64,000 bases of DNA from Achatina immaculata. Lineage: Eukaryota > Mollusca > Gastropoda > Stylommatophora > Achatinidae. The notes beneath the pieces are model-generated. The model had not been told where the DNA came from. It made no database searches and worked only from the letters and a program-made list of their open reading frames with translations. Below are positions 44,101-49,244 of this stretch, one piece after another (position 1 is the first letter of the stretch; every line of letters starts with the position of its first letter). The DNA lies in the NCBI GenBank assembly GCA_009760885.1, contig CM019719.1:26157084-26221083 (forward strand). The letters are read 5' to 3'. Made by a program: the position numbers and the translations under genes.

Positions 44101-45169
44101 AAATGATACTGGACAGTCTGACGGGATGGTGTGAGAGGAGATCACCAACTGAGCTGATGGCCTGCATGAAGGATCGTGTACACTGGAGACACATAATAGC
44201 CAAGGCCAGTCGGCACCGCACATGATGATGATGATGATGATGATGATAGAATCGTCACAATGAATATGTGTGTATAGTTAACTAGCAGATAGCTATTAAA
44301 AGAAGAAGAAATGAAATTAAGATTTTTTCTTCTTTTTGTCCCCATAAAACTATACAACCGTTTTTAAACTGTAAAATTTCTCGTGAATTATATTTTTTAT
44401 AACAGTGTCACCCAAACAGGAATTGTCAGAACGTTCAGTTTATAGCATACACAGTTTAACTTTGATGCTTATCATGATAACAAAACAGCCATTAGTTTCC
44501 GACATTACAGTATTCAAAAGAAAAAAAAATCATAATCAGAAAATAAAGGGCACTGAATTGTGAAAAGTGTGAATACGGTAAATTGTAAGTTATTTCCCTT
44601 CCACTGTAACCCATGAACAGAAGAACACGTGCGATGAGTTGTTGATAAAGAGAATTATGAAACTGATTATAAGTTAATACTGAATAATTGTTTCCTTTGA
44701 ACGTAAAACCGGCATACTCTGGCACTTTTCATTTTGTTTGAAACATCTAAAAATAGTTTTTTTAAAAATACCACTTTCTGACTTCTTAGTTTGAAAAAAT
44801 AAGTTTTTTCTTGAACAATCTAATTTTGCATTTATGTAAATCAACGTGATCGTGTGTCAAGTTATCTGCGAGTCTAATTTGTGTCTGTAACTGTAATCAG
44901 AGACTGCTATCTACGCACTCCCGACATTCCTATATGTGCTCCGCCTCCCGTTCCAACACCCGCTGAAACGTGACCCTGCTAATGGAGTCAGTCACGCACT
45001 GTGTGTAAGGTAACACGCGCTAAACCACTTCTTGCGGAGAAACGTCCACCTCCCCTCCCTCTGTCCCAGTTTGATCATCCTCCTGATGTGATTGTCGTAA
45101 TTCAACCCGATCTCATTCTCCGTACGCAGCCAATCCAAGGTGGGCCTTGCAATCTCCTCCTTGTCAATT
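12694..45169 (-). CDS. unrecognised multi-exon gene, partly Cys-rich, six to eight exons
   Basis: Exons in transcript order: 45017-45169 and 41332-41441 (tentative), 36994-37162, 36453-36578, 30041-30229, 27290-27367, 18215-18357 (or from 18211), 12694-12856 with stop TAA 12696-12694 and AATAAA at 12663-12658. Nearly all junction codons join without stops, although exons are 5-9 kb apart and none is long enough to look like an ORF. About 375 residues are visible: a basic N-part, two related FRFY..VHPP..CCC exons, three CxxxxCxCxCxxC repeats, and a terminal CYYC..CVFC pair. I recognise no family; a metal-binding or disulfide-rich role is conjecture. Introns are full of transposons. The 5' end is not identified. 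Confidence 0.7.
12900..13465. other. last intron of minus-strand gene, unannotated stretch
   Basis: Holds a GA-rich run (about 13066-13095) and nothing else recognisable. Confidence 0.4.
13470..13965. repeat. 48-bp minisatellite
   Basis: About ten copies of GCTCCTTTATGGCAAGATAA, AACTGCAATTACATCTCCAT, CTAATCCT with variants; two decayed units recur at about 14405-14510. A 48-bp unit gives a minus-strand frame repeating [16 protein letters not shown], judged an array artefact. Confidence 0.94.
14640..15120. repeat. 43-bp minisatellite
   Basis: About ten imperfect copies of TTATCTGCGGAAGATGGTCT, TTCTGTGGTAAGTTGAAACT, ATC. Units decay towards the right end. Confidence 0.9.
15365..15445. repeat. 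short 28-bp tandem repeat
   Basis: Three copies of AAGATGTAATTAGAAGCTAT followed by CAAT and a short variable part. Confidence 0.75.
15524..15593 (+). CDS. possible orphan exon on plus strand
   Basis: 70 nt between a good acceptor (CCACGTTTTCCTAACAG) and donor (CTCAG|GTGAGG), open with 2 nt phases at both ends: [17 protein letters not shown] then YKTRL. GC content and sequence look coding-like against AT-rich surroundings, but no neighbouring plus-strand exon was found and the product is unknown. Confidence 0.25.
16000..16178. mobile_element. hairpin element with 13-bp target duplication
   Basis: ATCAAGGCTGAAA occurs at 16000-16012 and 16166-16178. Between them lies a perfect inverted repeat, arms 16011-16064 and 16067-16120 (54 nt each, spacer CA), followed by ACCTCGTAGTTTCCTATTTA. 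Arm sequence AAAGTAAGAGAACA..CCTCGAAAAAATCGTAGAC matches the ends of the larger element at 21637-22660, so this is a solo hairpin of that family. Confidence 0.85.
16505..17960 (+). mobile_element. LINE family C copy, decayed
   Basis: Plus-strand RT remains across several frames: [22 protein letters not shown] motif [21 protein letters not shown] motif B at 16928-16975, a degenerate catalytic box near 17050, [17 protein letters not shown] (motif E region) and [13 protein letters not shown] in the tail. A 26-bp tandem array replaces part of the RT between motifs A and B. GA-repeat runs at 17558-17605 and 17783-17845 lie in its 3' part. Confidence 0.85.
16717..16905. repeat. 26-bp array inside the LINE C RT region
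   Basis: Seven copies of TCAAACAGAGCAATCAGGAC+TGATAA, one slightly shortened. The unit is itself LINE coding sequence ([12 protein letters not shown], equivalent to the LYWEQTAAIR region of relatives), so the array grew from within the transposon. Confidence 0.92.
18215..18357 (-). CDS. unrecognised gene: exon with CP..C and ICP motifs
   Basis: Minus strand: acceptor TTTTGTATCTCTAG, donor GAAA|GTGAGT; a second donor 4 nt on (GTGA|GTGACT) would make the exon 18211-18357, 147 nt, and fit the terminal exon's phase better. It encodes [47 protein letters not shown]. Four cysteines. The first base completes GAG with the upstream exon. If the strong donor is used, a small undetected exon must lie between 12.9 and 18.2 kb. 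Confidence 0.7.
18513..19282 (+). mobile_element. internally deleted mariner with both terminal repeats
   Basis: Terminal repeats of 29 bp: TACGAGGGTCATACCGAAAA.. at 18513-18541 and its imperfect complement TGCTCACGACTTTTGGTCTG.. at 19254-19282, bounded by TA. The transposase keeps its HTH half ([42 protein letters not shown]), then jumps to the C-terminal region ([15 protein letters not shown]), losing the whole DDD catalytic core. About 770 bp against roughly 1.3 kb for intact mariners: a non-autonomous derivative. Confidence 0.9.
19283..19945. other. unannotated intronic stretch
   Basis: No ORF, array or terminal repeat recognised; intron of the minus-strand gene. Confidence 0.4.
19989..20779 (-). 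mobile_element. LINE family A copy nested in LINE A
   Basis: Minus-strand 3' half of family [40 protein letters not shown], then [25 protein letters not shown], ending LCDV and a TTATCTTATATCC tail (minus strand GGATATAAGATAA). Flanked by perfect 9-bp AAGTTAGAA at 19980-19988 and 20780-20788, the target duplication of the host. Confidence 0.9.
20832..21101 (-). mobile_element. LINE family D copy nested in LINE A
   Basis: Antisense family D 3' end, tail ATTCATTCATT (minus strand GAAT repeats) at the left, reading back through the [16 protein letters not shown] region. Bracketed by TTGAGAA at 20825-20831 and 21102-21108, which in undisturbed family A copies occurs once (CTTGAGAACATATGGAATTC). 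Confidence 0.87.
21637..22660. mobile_element. foldback element with tRNA-like modules
   Basis: Inverted arms about 21637-21962 and 22296-22626 match closely; a third partial module (22125-22280) lies in the spacer with a (CAA)n-like run near 22016-22075. Each module starts AAAGTAAGAGAACACAG.., carries TGAGACGTGAGAGAAAG and a tRNA-like core, then TGCTTTCAAAACACCTG... The right end GTTTCCTATT matches the solo hairpin at 16013-16165 and 41935-42480. No long ORF; non-autonomous. Confidence 0.78.
22440..22530 (+). promoter_or_regulatory. tRNA-like Pol III promoter boxes
   Basis: B-box match GTTCGAATCC at 22511-22520 (consensus GGTTCGANTCC). Possible A boxes upstream: TAGCTCAGTT at 22446-22455 and TGGTTAGATGG at 22477-22487. 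The inverted copy carries the complementary B box at 21741-21750. No cloverleaf could be closed, so this is a tRNA-derived promoter, not a tRNA gene. Confidence 0.5.
22733..24095. repeat. 26-bp minisatellite, about 52 copies
   Basis: Unit CTTCAACACAATATCTGGAC+ATGAAT. Two linked variable sites (CACAAT/CACGAT/TACAAT and CTGGAC/CTTTAC) plus rare ATAAAT and CCGGAC variants give monomer types in recurrent order. No coding frame of interest. Confidence 0.97.
24096..25468. other. unannotated intronic stretch
   Basis: A (CAAA)n-like run at about 24385-24425 is the only simple feature. I see no exon with paired splice sites or transposon homology. Confidence 0.4.
25470..25910 (-). mobile_element. LINE family C/B-like 3' fragment
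   Basis: Minus strand reads [76 protein letters not shown], then [19 protein letters not shown], the post-RT tail of the B/C type, ending at about 25470. Minor frame damage. Confidence 0.85.
26060..26547. repeat. 53-bp minisatellite, highly homogeneous
   Basis: Nine copies of GTCATGGCCACCGAAGCTTC, TGCAAACCAGCTGCCCAGGC, CATGAAAGAAGTG, nearly identical (one AAATAAG variant and one first-unit difference). Confidence 0.96.
26757..27239 (+). mobile_element. LINE family D-related 3' fragment
   Basis: Reads [32 protein letters not shown], then [56 protein letters not shown]. It ends in AATGAATGATTGAATGAATG, the GAAT-type tail of family D. Sense relative to plus, intronic to the minus-strand gene. 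Confidence 0.85.
27290..27367 (-). CDS. unrecognised gene: 78-nt exon
   Basis: Minus strand acceptor GGTTGTGTTTTCAG, donor GTAGA|GTGAGT. One base completes Arg with the Cys-repeat exon; it then encodes [25 protein letters not shown] and two bases completing Glu with the next exon. Length is a multiple of 3 with identical entry and exit phase, so it could be skipped without frame loss. Confidence 0.68.
27450..28135 (-). mobile_element. foldback DNA transposon with transposase HTH remnant
   Basis: Inverted arms of roughly 230 bp (27450-27690 and 27925-28135) start ACAGGGTTATTCATAA / RC of TTATGAATAACCCCCGTG and are bordered by TTAA (27446-27449, 28136-28139). The centre, minus strand, encodes [17 protein letters not shown] then, after a frame shift, [20 protein letters not shown], an N-terminal HTH of a type found in DDE transposons; no catalytic domain remains. 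Left arm contains a (GA)n run. Confidence 0.82.
28195..28350. repeat. 80-bp direct duplication
   Basis: CTTCTCATGAAAACTCATAG, TTAACATTAACTTCAGACTT, TTTCAATGCCCAACTGAC.. occurs twice in tandem with a short ATTAATATT insertion in the second copy. Confidence 0.85.
28412..29172 (+). mobile_element. LINE family A 3' half
   Basis: Reads [18 protein letters not shown], a frame break near 28530, [22 protein letters not shown] region, then [51 protein letters not shown] and the LCDV end (ARCDV here), followed by GATATAAGATGTAAGAT. RT motifs A-C are missing: 5'-truncated. Confidence 0.9.
29173..30040. other. unannotated intronic stretch
   Basis: AT-rich with an ATT run near 29310. A direct repeat around GTCACAATCTGGAGTT occurs at about 29755-29820. 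No exon seen until 30041. Confidence 0.4.
30041..30229 (-). CDS. unrecognised gene: exon with three 13-residue Cys repeats
   Basis: Minus strand acceptor TTTCTTCTCAG, donor CGCAG|GTAAGC, 189 nt. One base, then [10 protein letters not shown], three tandem copies of C(D/G)[11 protein letters not shown], then [13 protein letters not shown] and two bases. The 39-nt DNA repeat keeps frame, and the only alternative frames hit stops, so the repeat is probably translated. The C-x4-C-x-C-x-C-x2-C-C pattern resembles metal-binding cysteine arrays (inference). Confidence 0.75.
30230..30740. other. unannotated intronic stretch
   Basis: Contains at 30500-30600 a decayed copy of AAGAGAAAAATATCTAAGCG..CTGACCAAGCGG that resembles the LINE remnant just to its right (30950-30990). 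No exon seen. Confidence 0.4.
30741..31075 (+). mobile_element. LINE 3' remnant
   Basis: [51 protein letters not shown] match in order the post-RT tail ([29 protein letters not shown]) of the B/C type, strongly decayed. Confidence 0.65.
31219..32742 (+). mobile_element. Tc1-like transposon, nearly intact
   Basis: Terminal repeats match perfectly over about 30 bp (TACTCACGGAAAAAAGTAAG.. at 31219; complement ending 32742), with TA targets inside (TA)n runs. Transposase from ATG 31528: HTH ([20 protein letters not shown]), FTDESRF (D1), [12 protein letters not shown] (D2), [13 protein letters not shown] (E, DD34E). One single-base frameshift near 32130 and one TAA at 32436-32438 break the frame; otherwise full length. 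Confidence 0.95.
31528..32530 (+). pseudogene. Tc1-like transposase, two lesions
   Basis: Frame 1 covers 31528-32133 ([20 protein letters not shown] .. [17 protein letters not shown]). The remainder continues in another frame from about 32130 ([20 protein letters not shown] .. [10 protein letters not shown]), then, after an in-frame stop, [20 protein letters not shown] to about 32530. All three catalytic acidic residues are present, so loss of function is recent. Confidence 0.92.
32940..33875 (-). mobile_element. Penelope-like element fragment with GIY-YIG domain
   Basis: Minus strand reads [55 protein letters not shown], then (after a frame shift) [34 protein letters not shown]...YTGETGLRL is the GIY-YIG endonuclease signature of Penelope-like elements. 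TTACAAAGTTATGACGTTTC at 32969 resembles PLE terminal sequence. No RT found. A (GA)n run interrupts at 33038-33090. Confidence 0.75.
33876..34285. other. unannotated intronic stretch
   Basis: Relatively GC-rich but without supported exon, terminal repeat or array; directly left of the 24-bp array. Confidence 0.4.
34288..34838. repeat. 24-bp minisatellite
   Basis: About 22 copies of GGGAAAATATATCAAGATAG+ACCA with indel variants. One frame (GKIYQDRP repeats, about 240 residues) and the opposite strand ([12 protein letters not shown]) stay open; treated as by-products of a unit divisible by 3. Confidence 0.94.
34839..35475. other. unannotated intronic stretch
   Basis: No exon, repeat or transposon recognised. 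Confidence 0.4.
35478..35790 (-). mobile_element. LINE family F 3' fragment
   Basis: Minus strand: [74 protein letters not shown] and stop, then GTTCAGAGAGAGAG: the family's GA tail. Second copy at 59480-60052. Confidence 0.9.
35791..36452. other. unannotated intronic stretch
   Basis: A minus-strand frame of 120 codons (36317-35955) is open but AT-rich and without known motifs. I do not call it a gene. Confidence 0.4.
36453..36578 (-). CDS. unrecognised gene: FRFY exon, copy 2
   Basis: Minus strand acceptor GGTACCTCATAG, donor TCCAA|GTTAGT, 126 nt. It encodes [40 protein letters not shown]. Protein and flanking intron resemble the exon at 36994-37162; homology (LPPAGV) runs on upstream of the used acceptor, where the ancestral CAG acceptor reads CCG. 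So this is a duplicated exon with a shifted acceptor. Phase links to both neighbours. Confidence 0.65.
36664..36872. repeat. (CATC)n microsatellite
   Basis: About 200 bp of CATC repeats with two CGTC islands, lying between the two duplicated FRFY exons. IHPS/DGWM frames are meaningless. Confidence 0.97.
36994..37162 (-). CDS. unrecognised gene: FRFY exon, copy 1
   Basis: Minus strand acceptor GACTCCCCCCAG, donor AAAAA|GTAAGT (consensus), 169 nt: 2 nt, 55 codons, 2 nt. It encodes [55 protein letters not shown]. Shared with copy 2: SD(M/V)FRFY(K/L)VHPP(P/R)G and PV(V/I)(Y/H)CCC(R/W)Q. Conservation at protein level between diverged copies argues for coding function. Confidence 0.72.
37163..38345. 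other. unannotated stretch with (TA)n
   Basis: Holds a (TA)n run at about 38058-38126 and no supported exon. Intron of the minus-strand gene if the upstream exons are real. Confidence 0.4.
38347..38503 (+). mobile_element. LINE family D 3' end
   Basis: [40 protein letters not shown] and stop, followed by CAAATGAATGAATGATG: family D tail. Only the last 150 bp remain. Confidence 0.9.
38504..38895. other. unannotated stretch with short repeat
   Basis: Three copies of GAAGTATTAATTATGAGAGA at 38790-38860; otherwise nothing recognised. Confidence 0.45.
38896..39870 (-). mobile_element. mariner pseudogene with internal deletion
   Basis: Right-hand end TACGAGGGGCGTTCAGAAAG at 38896 is a mariner terminus; the other terminus was not found. 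Minus-strand transposase from ATG near 39794: [66 protein letters not shown], then a jump to NSIQQTYF and a frame-shifted [20 protein letters not shown] region. The first catalytic Asp segment is deleted and several stops follow. Confidence 0.87.
39871..40302. other. unannotated stretch
   Basis: No exon, terminal repeat or array recognised. Confidence 0.35.
40310..40720. repeat. 30-bp array converting to a 29-bp array
   Basis: First about six exact 30-bp units (ATACGTTATGCAAGGAGATT+ATAAGACTGT), then about eight 29-bp units lacking one G (ACTTATACG for ACTGTATACG); two units carry TTACGCAAGGGAATT. Confidence 0.96.
40876..41275. repeat. foldback repeat, arms about 190 bp
   Basis: The left arm (GATAGAAAGAGTGAGGAAAG.., AACAATCCAATATTTTGGCA, AAAGCTTTTTTTT) is the diverged complement of the right arm (AAAAAAAAGGCTTTTGGCGA, AATATTGGGTTGTTCATT.., CTAGCTCTTTCTATG). 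The centre lies near 41058-41090, and a (TGT)n run closes the right side. No coding content; probably a MITE-like foldback. Confidence 0.75.
41332..41441 (-). CDS. unrecognised gene: tentative upstream exon
   Basis: Minus strand acceptor TTTTTTTTTCCCTTAAG is strong; donor GAAT|GTAAAG moderate. 110 nt: 1 nt, 36 codons ([36 protein letters not shown]), 1 nt, matching the 2-nt entry phase of the exon at 36994-37162. A shorter form ending at 41401 (donor GTATGA) also fits. Highly basic and Leu-rich. Confidence 0.42.
41442..41934. other. unannotated stretch
   Basis: No supported exon or mobile element. Confidence 0.35.
41935..42480. mobile_element. diverged hairpin-family copy with 44-bp array
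   Basis: Begins CAGGAAACAACGAGGCTTTC, then six tandem 44-bp units (GGGACAGTGAAGTGACAGAG, CACAATATTGTATGGTTTAG, ACTT) derived from the family end. It continues AATGACAAGAGAATTACCTG, a decayed tRNA-like core (GGGACTTGAACTACGGACTC), and closes with a second, inverted-type end (AAATAGGAAATAGCGGTGGC). Equivalent to the modules at 21637-22660. Confidence 0.75.
42805..43183 (+). mobile_element. LINE family D 3' fragment, best-preserved
   Basis: Open frame: [100 protein letters not shown], ending RETKVR stop and GAATGAATGAATGAATG. It has only the domain downstream of the RT. Confidence 0.92.
43184..43654. other. unannotated stretch
   Basis: Nothing recognised. Confidence 0.35.
43655..44246 (+). mobile_element. 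LINE family B 3' fragment
   Basis: Reads [80 protein letters not shown], frame shift, [20 protein letters not shown], then HIIAKASRH and a (GAT)n tail at 44222-44246. 5'-truncated. Confidence 0.92.
44247..45016. other. unannotated stretch
   Basis: AT-rich; no array or mobile element recognised. Confidence 0.35.
45017..45169 (-). CDS. unrecognised gene: tentative most 5' exon
   Basis: Minus strand, open without start codon: [50 protein letters not shown]. Acceptor GGGGCGTTCTAAG; donor GCGC|GTGTTA is weak. 153 nt with 1-nt entry and 2-nt exit, fitting the exon at 41332-41441. Composition is clearly protein-like against its surroundings, but it could instead be an isolated transposon or gene fragment. 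Confidence 0.35.
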
Positions 45170-45404
45170 CTTAGAACGCCCCGAATGAATGCCTTCCAGC
45201 TTGTCCTCTTTTACATTATCTTTGATTCTCCCATGACCTGGTGACCTCATTTGTCTCTGTCTGTGTTGAAACTTTCTGCCCATTTTTCTTTTTTTAAATG
45301 TCGGCGCTTCTCTTTGCACTTTCCATTTGATTCTTGTTTCTTCTGTAGTGATAAGTAAATTAGCGTGTACATTATAGAATCTTGTGGAAAAAAAATACAA
45401 GAGA

Positions 45405-45645
45405 AACAAAGTATTTTCTTATGACGTGCAGTGAGAAGAAGGGGCATTGAAAATATTGCAACATCAGAAAAAATAGAGAGAAAAAGAGCCAGGGGAAGAC
45501 CGAGAGAAATGATCTGGACAGTCTGACGAGATGGTGTAAGATGAGATCACCAACTGAGCTAATGACCTGCATGAAGAGTCGTGTACGCTAGAGAAGCATA
45601 CTAGCCAACCCCAATCGGCACGGCACCTGATGATGATGATAATAG
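45405..45645 (+). mobile_element. LINE family B 3' end
   Basis: Frame-damaged copy of the B tail: GHAMRRR(G)IENI, GRPREMI.., SPTELMTCMKSRV.., ending in GATGATGATGATAAT. A poly-C and CA-rich stretch follows (45680-45790). Confidence 0.82.
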
Positions 45646-45971
45646 TCCAACAGTTTGAAGTCAGGGTCTATCAGTCTGTGCCCCCCCCCCGCCCTCTCCC
45701 TCACAAAAAGCCAGTACTCCACACCACCAACAACCAAACTTCCACACCAGCCACACACACACATACTACATACACACACCACACACAAATTCCGCCCTAA
45801 AAGACATATTTACAATTATTTCTGAAGTATTTGACAACGACCATAATTTATAGCTTTGAATCGATTCCATACTCAAGCAATAGAACATGAAATGTATCGA
45901 TGCCGTTTATCGACAGTAGCAGTACTTTGTTAGCTTCCAAAGAAAGCAGAAATTACTAGTGTAGCTCCATT

Positions 45972-46680
45972 ATGTTCTGTCTGGTGCTGCCTTGTGCTGC
46001 CTGGTGCTGTCTGGTGCTGCTTAGAGCTGCCTAGAGCTGTCTGGTGCTGCCTAGAGCTGCCTGGTGCTGCCTGGTGCTGCATAGAGCTGCCTGGTGCTGC
46101 CTAGAGCTGCCTAGAGCTGCCTGAAACTACCTAGAGCTGCCTGGTGCTGCCTGGAGCTGCCTGGTGCTGCCTAGATCTGCCTGGTGTTTCCTGGTGCTGC
46201 CTAGAGCTGCCTGGAACTGCCTCGTGCTGCCTGGAACTGCCTAGAGCTGCCTATAGCTACATAGAGCCGCCTGGTGCTGTCTAGAGCTGCCTGGTGCTGC
46301 CTAGAGCTGTCTGGTGCTGCCTGGAGCTGCCTAGAGCTGCCTGATGCTGCCTATAGCTGCCTGGTGCTGCATATAGCTGCCTGGTGCTGCCTATAGCTGC
46401 CTGGAGGTGCCTGGTGCTGCCTATAGCTGCCTGGAGGTGCCTGGTGCTGCCTATAGCTGCCTGGTGCTGCATATAGCTGCCTGGTGCTGCCTATAGCTGC
46501 CTGGAGGTGCCTGGTGCTGCCTATAGCTGCCTGGAGGTGCCTGGTGCCTATACCTGCCTGGAGGTGTCTGGTGCTGCCTATAGCTGCCTGGTGCTGCTTA
46601 TAGCTGCCTGGTGCTGCCTATAGCTGCTTGGTGCTGCCTGAAACTGCCTAGTGATGCCTGGAATTGCCTGGTGCTGCAGT
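45972..46680. repeat. decamer-based CTGCCTGGTG minisatellite
   Basis: About 700 bp of 10-bp half-units (CTGCCTGGTG alternating with CTGCCTAGAG or CTGCCTATAG), forming loose 20- and 30-bp super-units. ORFs across it are artefacts. Confidence 0.94.
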
Positions 46681-47605
46681 GACCCTGTTACCGTGCTCCT
46701 TAGAATGTTATAATGTTGATCTGGGCTTCAGCATCTCATAACTTTTGAAATGCATTCCAGCGGATCTTTTTATTTCTAGCCAAGATGGGCAAGATCAAGC
46801 ATTTCATCATTTCGTATTTTTCTGCCAAGTCCAAAGAAAGTCGAAGTGGAGTCTTCTGTGATTATTAAGTAATGTATTCTATTTAATGTGATAAAAGTGG
46901 CTTTTTATTGTAAAAATTAAGGGAACCTGAGCCAGTGAGATTTTTTTTCCATACCCCCTTCTCTCTCTCTCTTTCTCTGTCGCTCTTTGTCTCTCTCTCC
47001 CTCTCTCTCTCTTTTTCCCTCTCTGTGTGTCTCTTTCACTGTGTGTCTTTCTCTCTCTCTCTCTTTTTCTGTCTCTGTCTCTCTCTCTCCTCTCTCTCTC
47101 TCTCTTTCACACATGTACCTCACGAAAGTCACCAACATTCTGGGACCTGGTTGTAGACAGTACTATCATATTCTCTCTGTCTCTCTCTCTCCTAAAATTT
47201 GAGATCTCACTTCCTTCAAATTTTAATCTTTCATTTCAGTTGTAAGCTGTACATTACAAAAGATATTTGCGTGATGGATTAAACGACATTGTAATACGTG
47301 TAATGGAAGGTTTTTTTTTTCTTTGGTTTACAGAGCATTTCGTAAGTTTGTGAATTGTCAGCTTAAAAGATCTTAAGTGATTACCACTTACGTGCTGAAT
47401 CTTCATCATTCATGACCAGGCAGGCACTCGAAGAGCACTTCAGCGCAAGCAAGAGCAGAATCTGTCTATGAATCAATCTATGAAATCTAGTAATCTATCT
47501 ATGAATCTGTAAATTTATCTATGAATCTGTAACTATCAAACTAAAACTCCATCGTGGACTATCAAACAGCTAAAACATCACAAGTAATAAGTAATCACCA
47601 AATTT
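46681..47605. other. unannotated stretch with CT-rich microsatellite
   Basis: 46960-47110 and 47170-47192 are (CT)n-type simple sequence; CAATCTATGAATCTGTAA-like short repeats lie at 47465-47530. No exon supported. Confidence 0.5.
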
Positions 47606-47610
47606 TTTCT

Positions 47611-47656
<46 letters not shown>

Positions 47657-48962
47657 GGTGCCGACTGGCGTTGGCTATTATGCTTCTCCAGAATACACGA
47701 TCCTTCATGAAGGCCATCAGCTCAATTGGTGATCTCCTCTCACACCATCCCGTCAGACTGTCCAGTATCATTTCTCTTGGTCTTCCTCTTGATCTTCTTC
47801 CTTCTATTTTTCCTGTTGTTATAATATTTTCAATGCTCCCTCTTCTCATTGCATGTCCTATGAAAGTACATTTTCTCTCTCTTATCTTTTTGACAAGATT
47901 TTTTGTGTCTCCAGCTCTTTTCATATATTCTTCATTAGTTATTTTTGCTGTCCAGGAGATTCGCAACATTCTTCTAATAAACCACATTTCTGCTTCTTCC
48001 AATGACTTTTGTGCAGACTTGCCTATTATCCATGATTCACTTCTATATACCAAGATAGGTTCAATATAGCATTTTAGGACTCGTTTTCTAATATTCATTG
48101 ATAAGGATGTGTTGGCTAATATGTTTCTCATTCTCTGAAATGCAGTCTTTGCTTGGCTGTTCCTAATTTCTGTTCTGCATTTCCCATCTGAAATTATTAC
48201 TGCTCCAAGGTATTTGAATTTCTGCATCTGCTTTAGAATAGTTCCGTTTAATTTTATACTGCATGTTGGTGGATTCTGTTTCTTAGATATAACCATAGTC
48301 TCAGTCTTTTTAGCGTTCAAAGTAAGGCCTTTCTGTTCACTTTCTTTGGCGACTTTATCCAAGAGATTTTGCAGGTCTTGTTGGTTCTCACCTATCAGTA
48401 CTGTGTCGTCAGCATACTGAAGGTTGTTAATATTGTATCCTCCAATTTTTATGCCTGATTCTGTGATGATTGTTCTTAGAATATTCTCGCTGTACAGAGA
48501 AAAAAGGTCTGGAGATAGTACACATCCTTGTCACACCCCTTGTTGTATAGGTTGATATTTTCCAGTTCTATTTTCAACTCGAATTGCTGCTTCTTGCTGC
48601 CAGTATAGATGTTTTACAACCCTCAGGTTTTTTCCGTCTATATTGATGTCTTCAAGCATTTTAATAATTTCATTATGTTTCATTTTGTCGAATGCCTTGG
48701 TGTAATCAATGAAGCATAAGTAGAGATCTTTCTGTACTTCTAAAGCTCTTTCTGTTAGTGTTCGTAAAGCATAAATGGCATTGTGTGTTCCCTTTCCTTC
48801 AACAAATCCAAATTGTTCATCTGCTATTTCCATTTTTATATTTTTCCTTGTTCTTCTCATAATGATTCTCAGAAGTAGCTTCGTTATGTGACATGAGAGG
48901 CTGATAGTCCAGTGGTCGTCACATTCCTTTGCACCTGGTTTCTTTGGTAGTGCTATAAAGGT
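47606..48962 (-). mobile_element. LINE family B copy with almost complete RT
   Basis: Minus strand: ITFIALPKKPGAKECDDHWT, EQFGFVEGKGTHNAIYALRT, LYLCFIDYTKAFDKMKHNEI (A), [18 protein letters not shown] (B), LQYADDTVLIG (C, YADD), LTLNAKKTETMVISKKQ (D), FKYLGAVIISDG (E), tail [20 protein letters not shown], and the (ATC)n end at 47612-47656 (minus strand GAT). One in-frame stop separates motif B from the upstream part (48530-48540). No endonuclease. Confidence 0.94.
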
Positions 48963-49185
48963 GATACTGAAAACTGTGATGGACCACCAATACTTGAAGA
49001 TGAAATCATAGATGCCATCAAACACACGAAGAAAGGAAAAGCGACTGGGCCTGATAATATAACAATAGAAGAAATAGAGGCACTTGAGGAGACATAAATA
49101 AAAATAATAACCAAGTTACTGAATGACATTTACAGCAGTGGTTATATTCCCAGTGACCTGATTAAATCCACGTTTATTTTTTTCT
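48963..49185 (+). mobile_element. inverted RT N-terminal segment
   Basis: Plus strand: TENCDGPPILEDEIIDAIKH, TKKGKATGPDNITIEEIEAL, IITKLLNDIYSSGYIPSDL, IKST, the region directly upstream of LPKKPG in this RT type. It abuts the minus-strand copy head-to-head. Either a 5' inversion of that copy or the upstream part of the plus-strand copy to the right. Confidence 0.8.
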
Positions 49186-49244
49186 ATGCTGTTATTATAA
49201 AAATAATTAAATTAAATTAATTTAATGAATTAATTCAATTAATG

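Noticed and set aside
45588..45788. Cys-rich minus-strand ORF (MCVVCVCSMCVCGW..)
   Set aside because: Translation of CA-rich simple sequence and a LINE B tail; not part of the Cys-rich gene, since no acceptor or donor fits.
46770..46875. Plus-strand exon starting at ATGGGCAAGATCAAGC after TTTTTATTTCTAG
   Set aside because: Acceptor-like tract and a 28-codon frame, but no partner exon, no homology, and it ends quickly.
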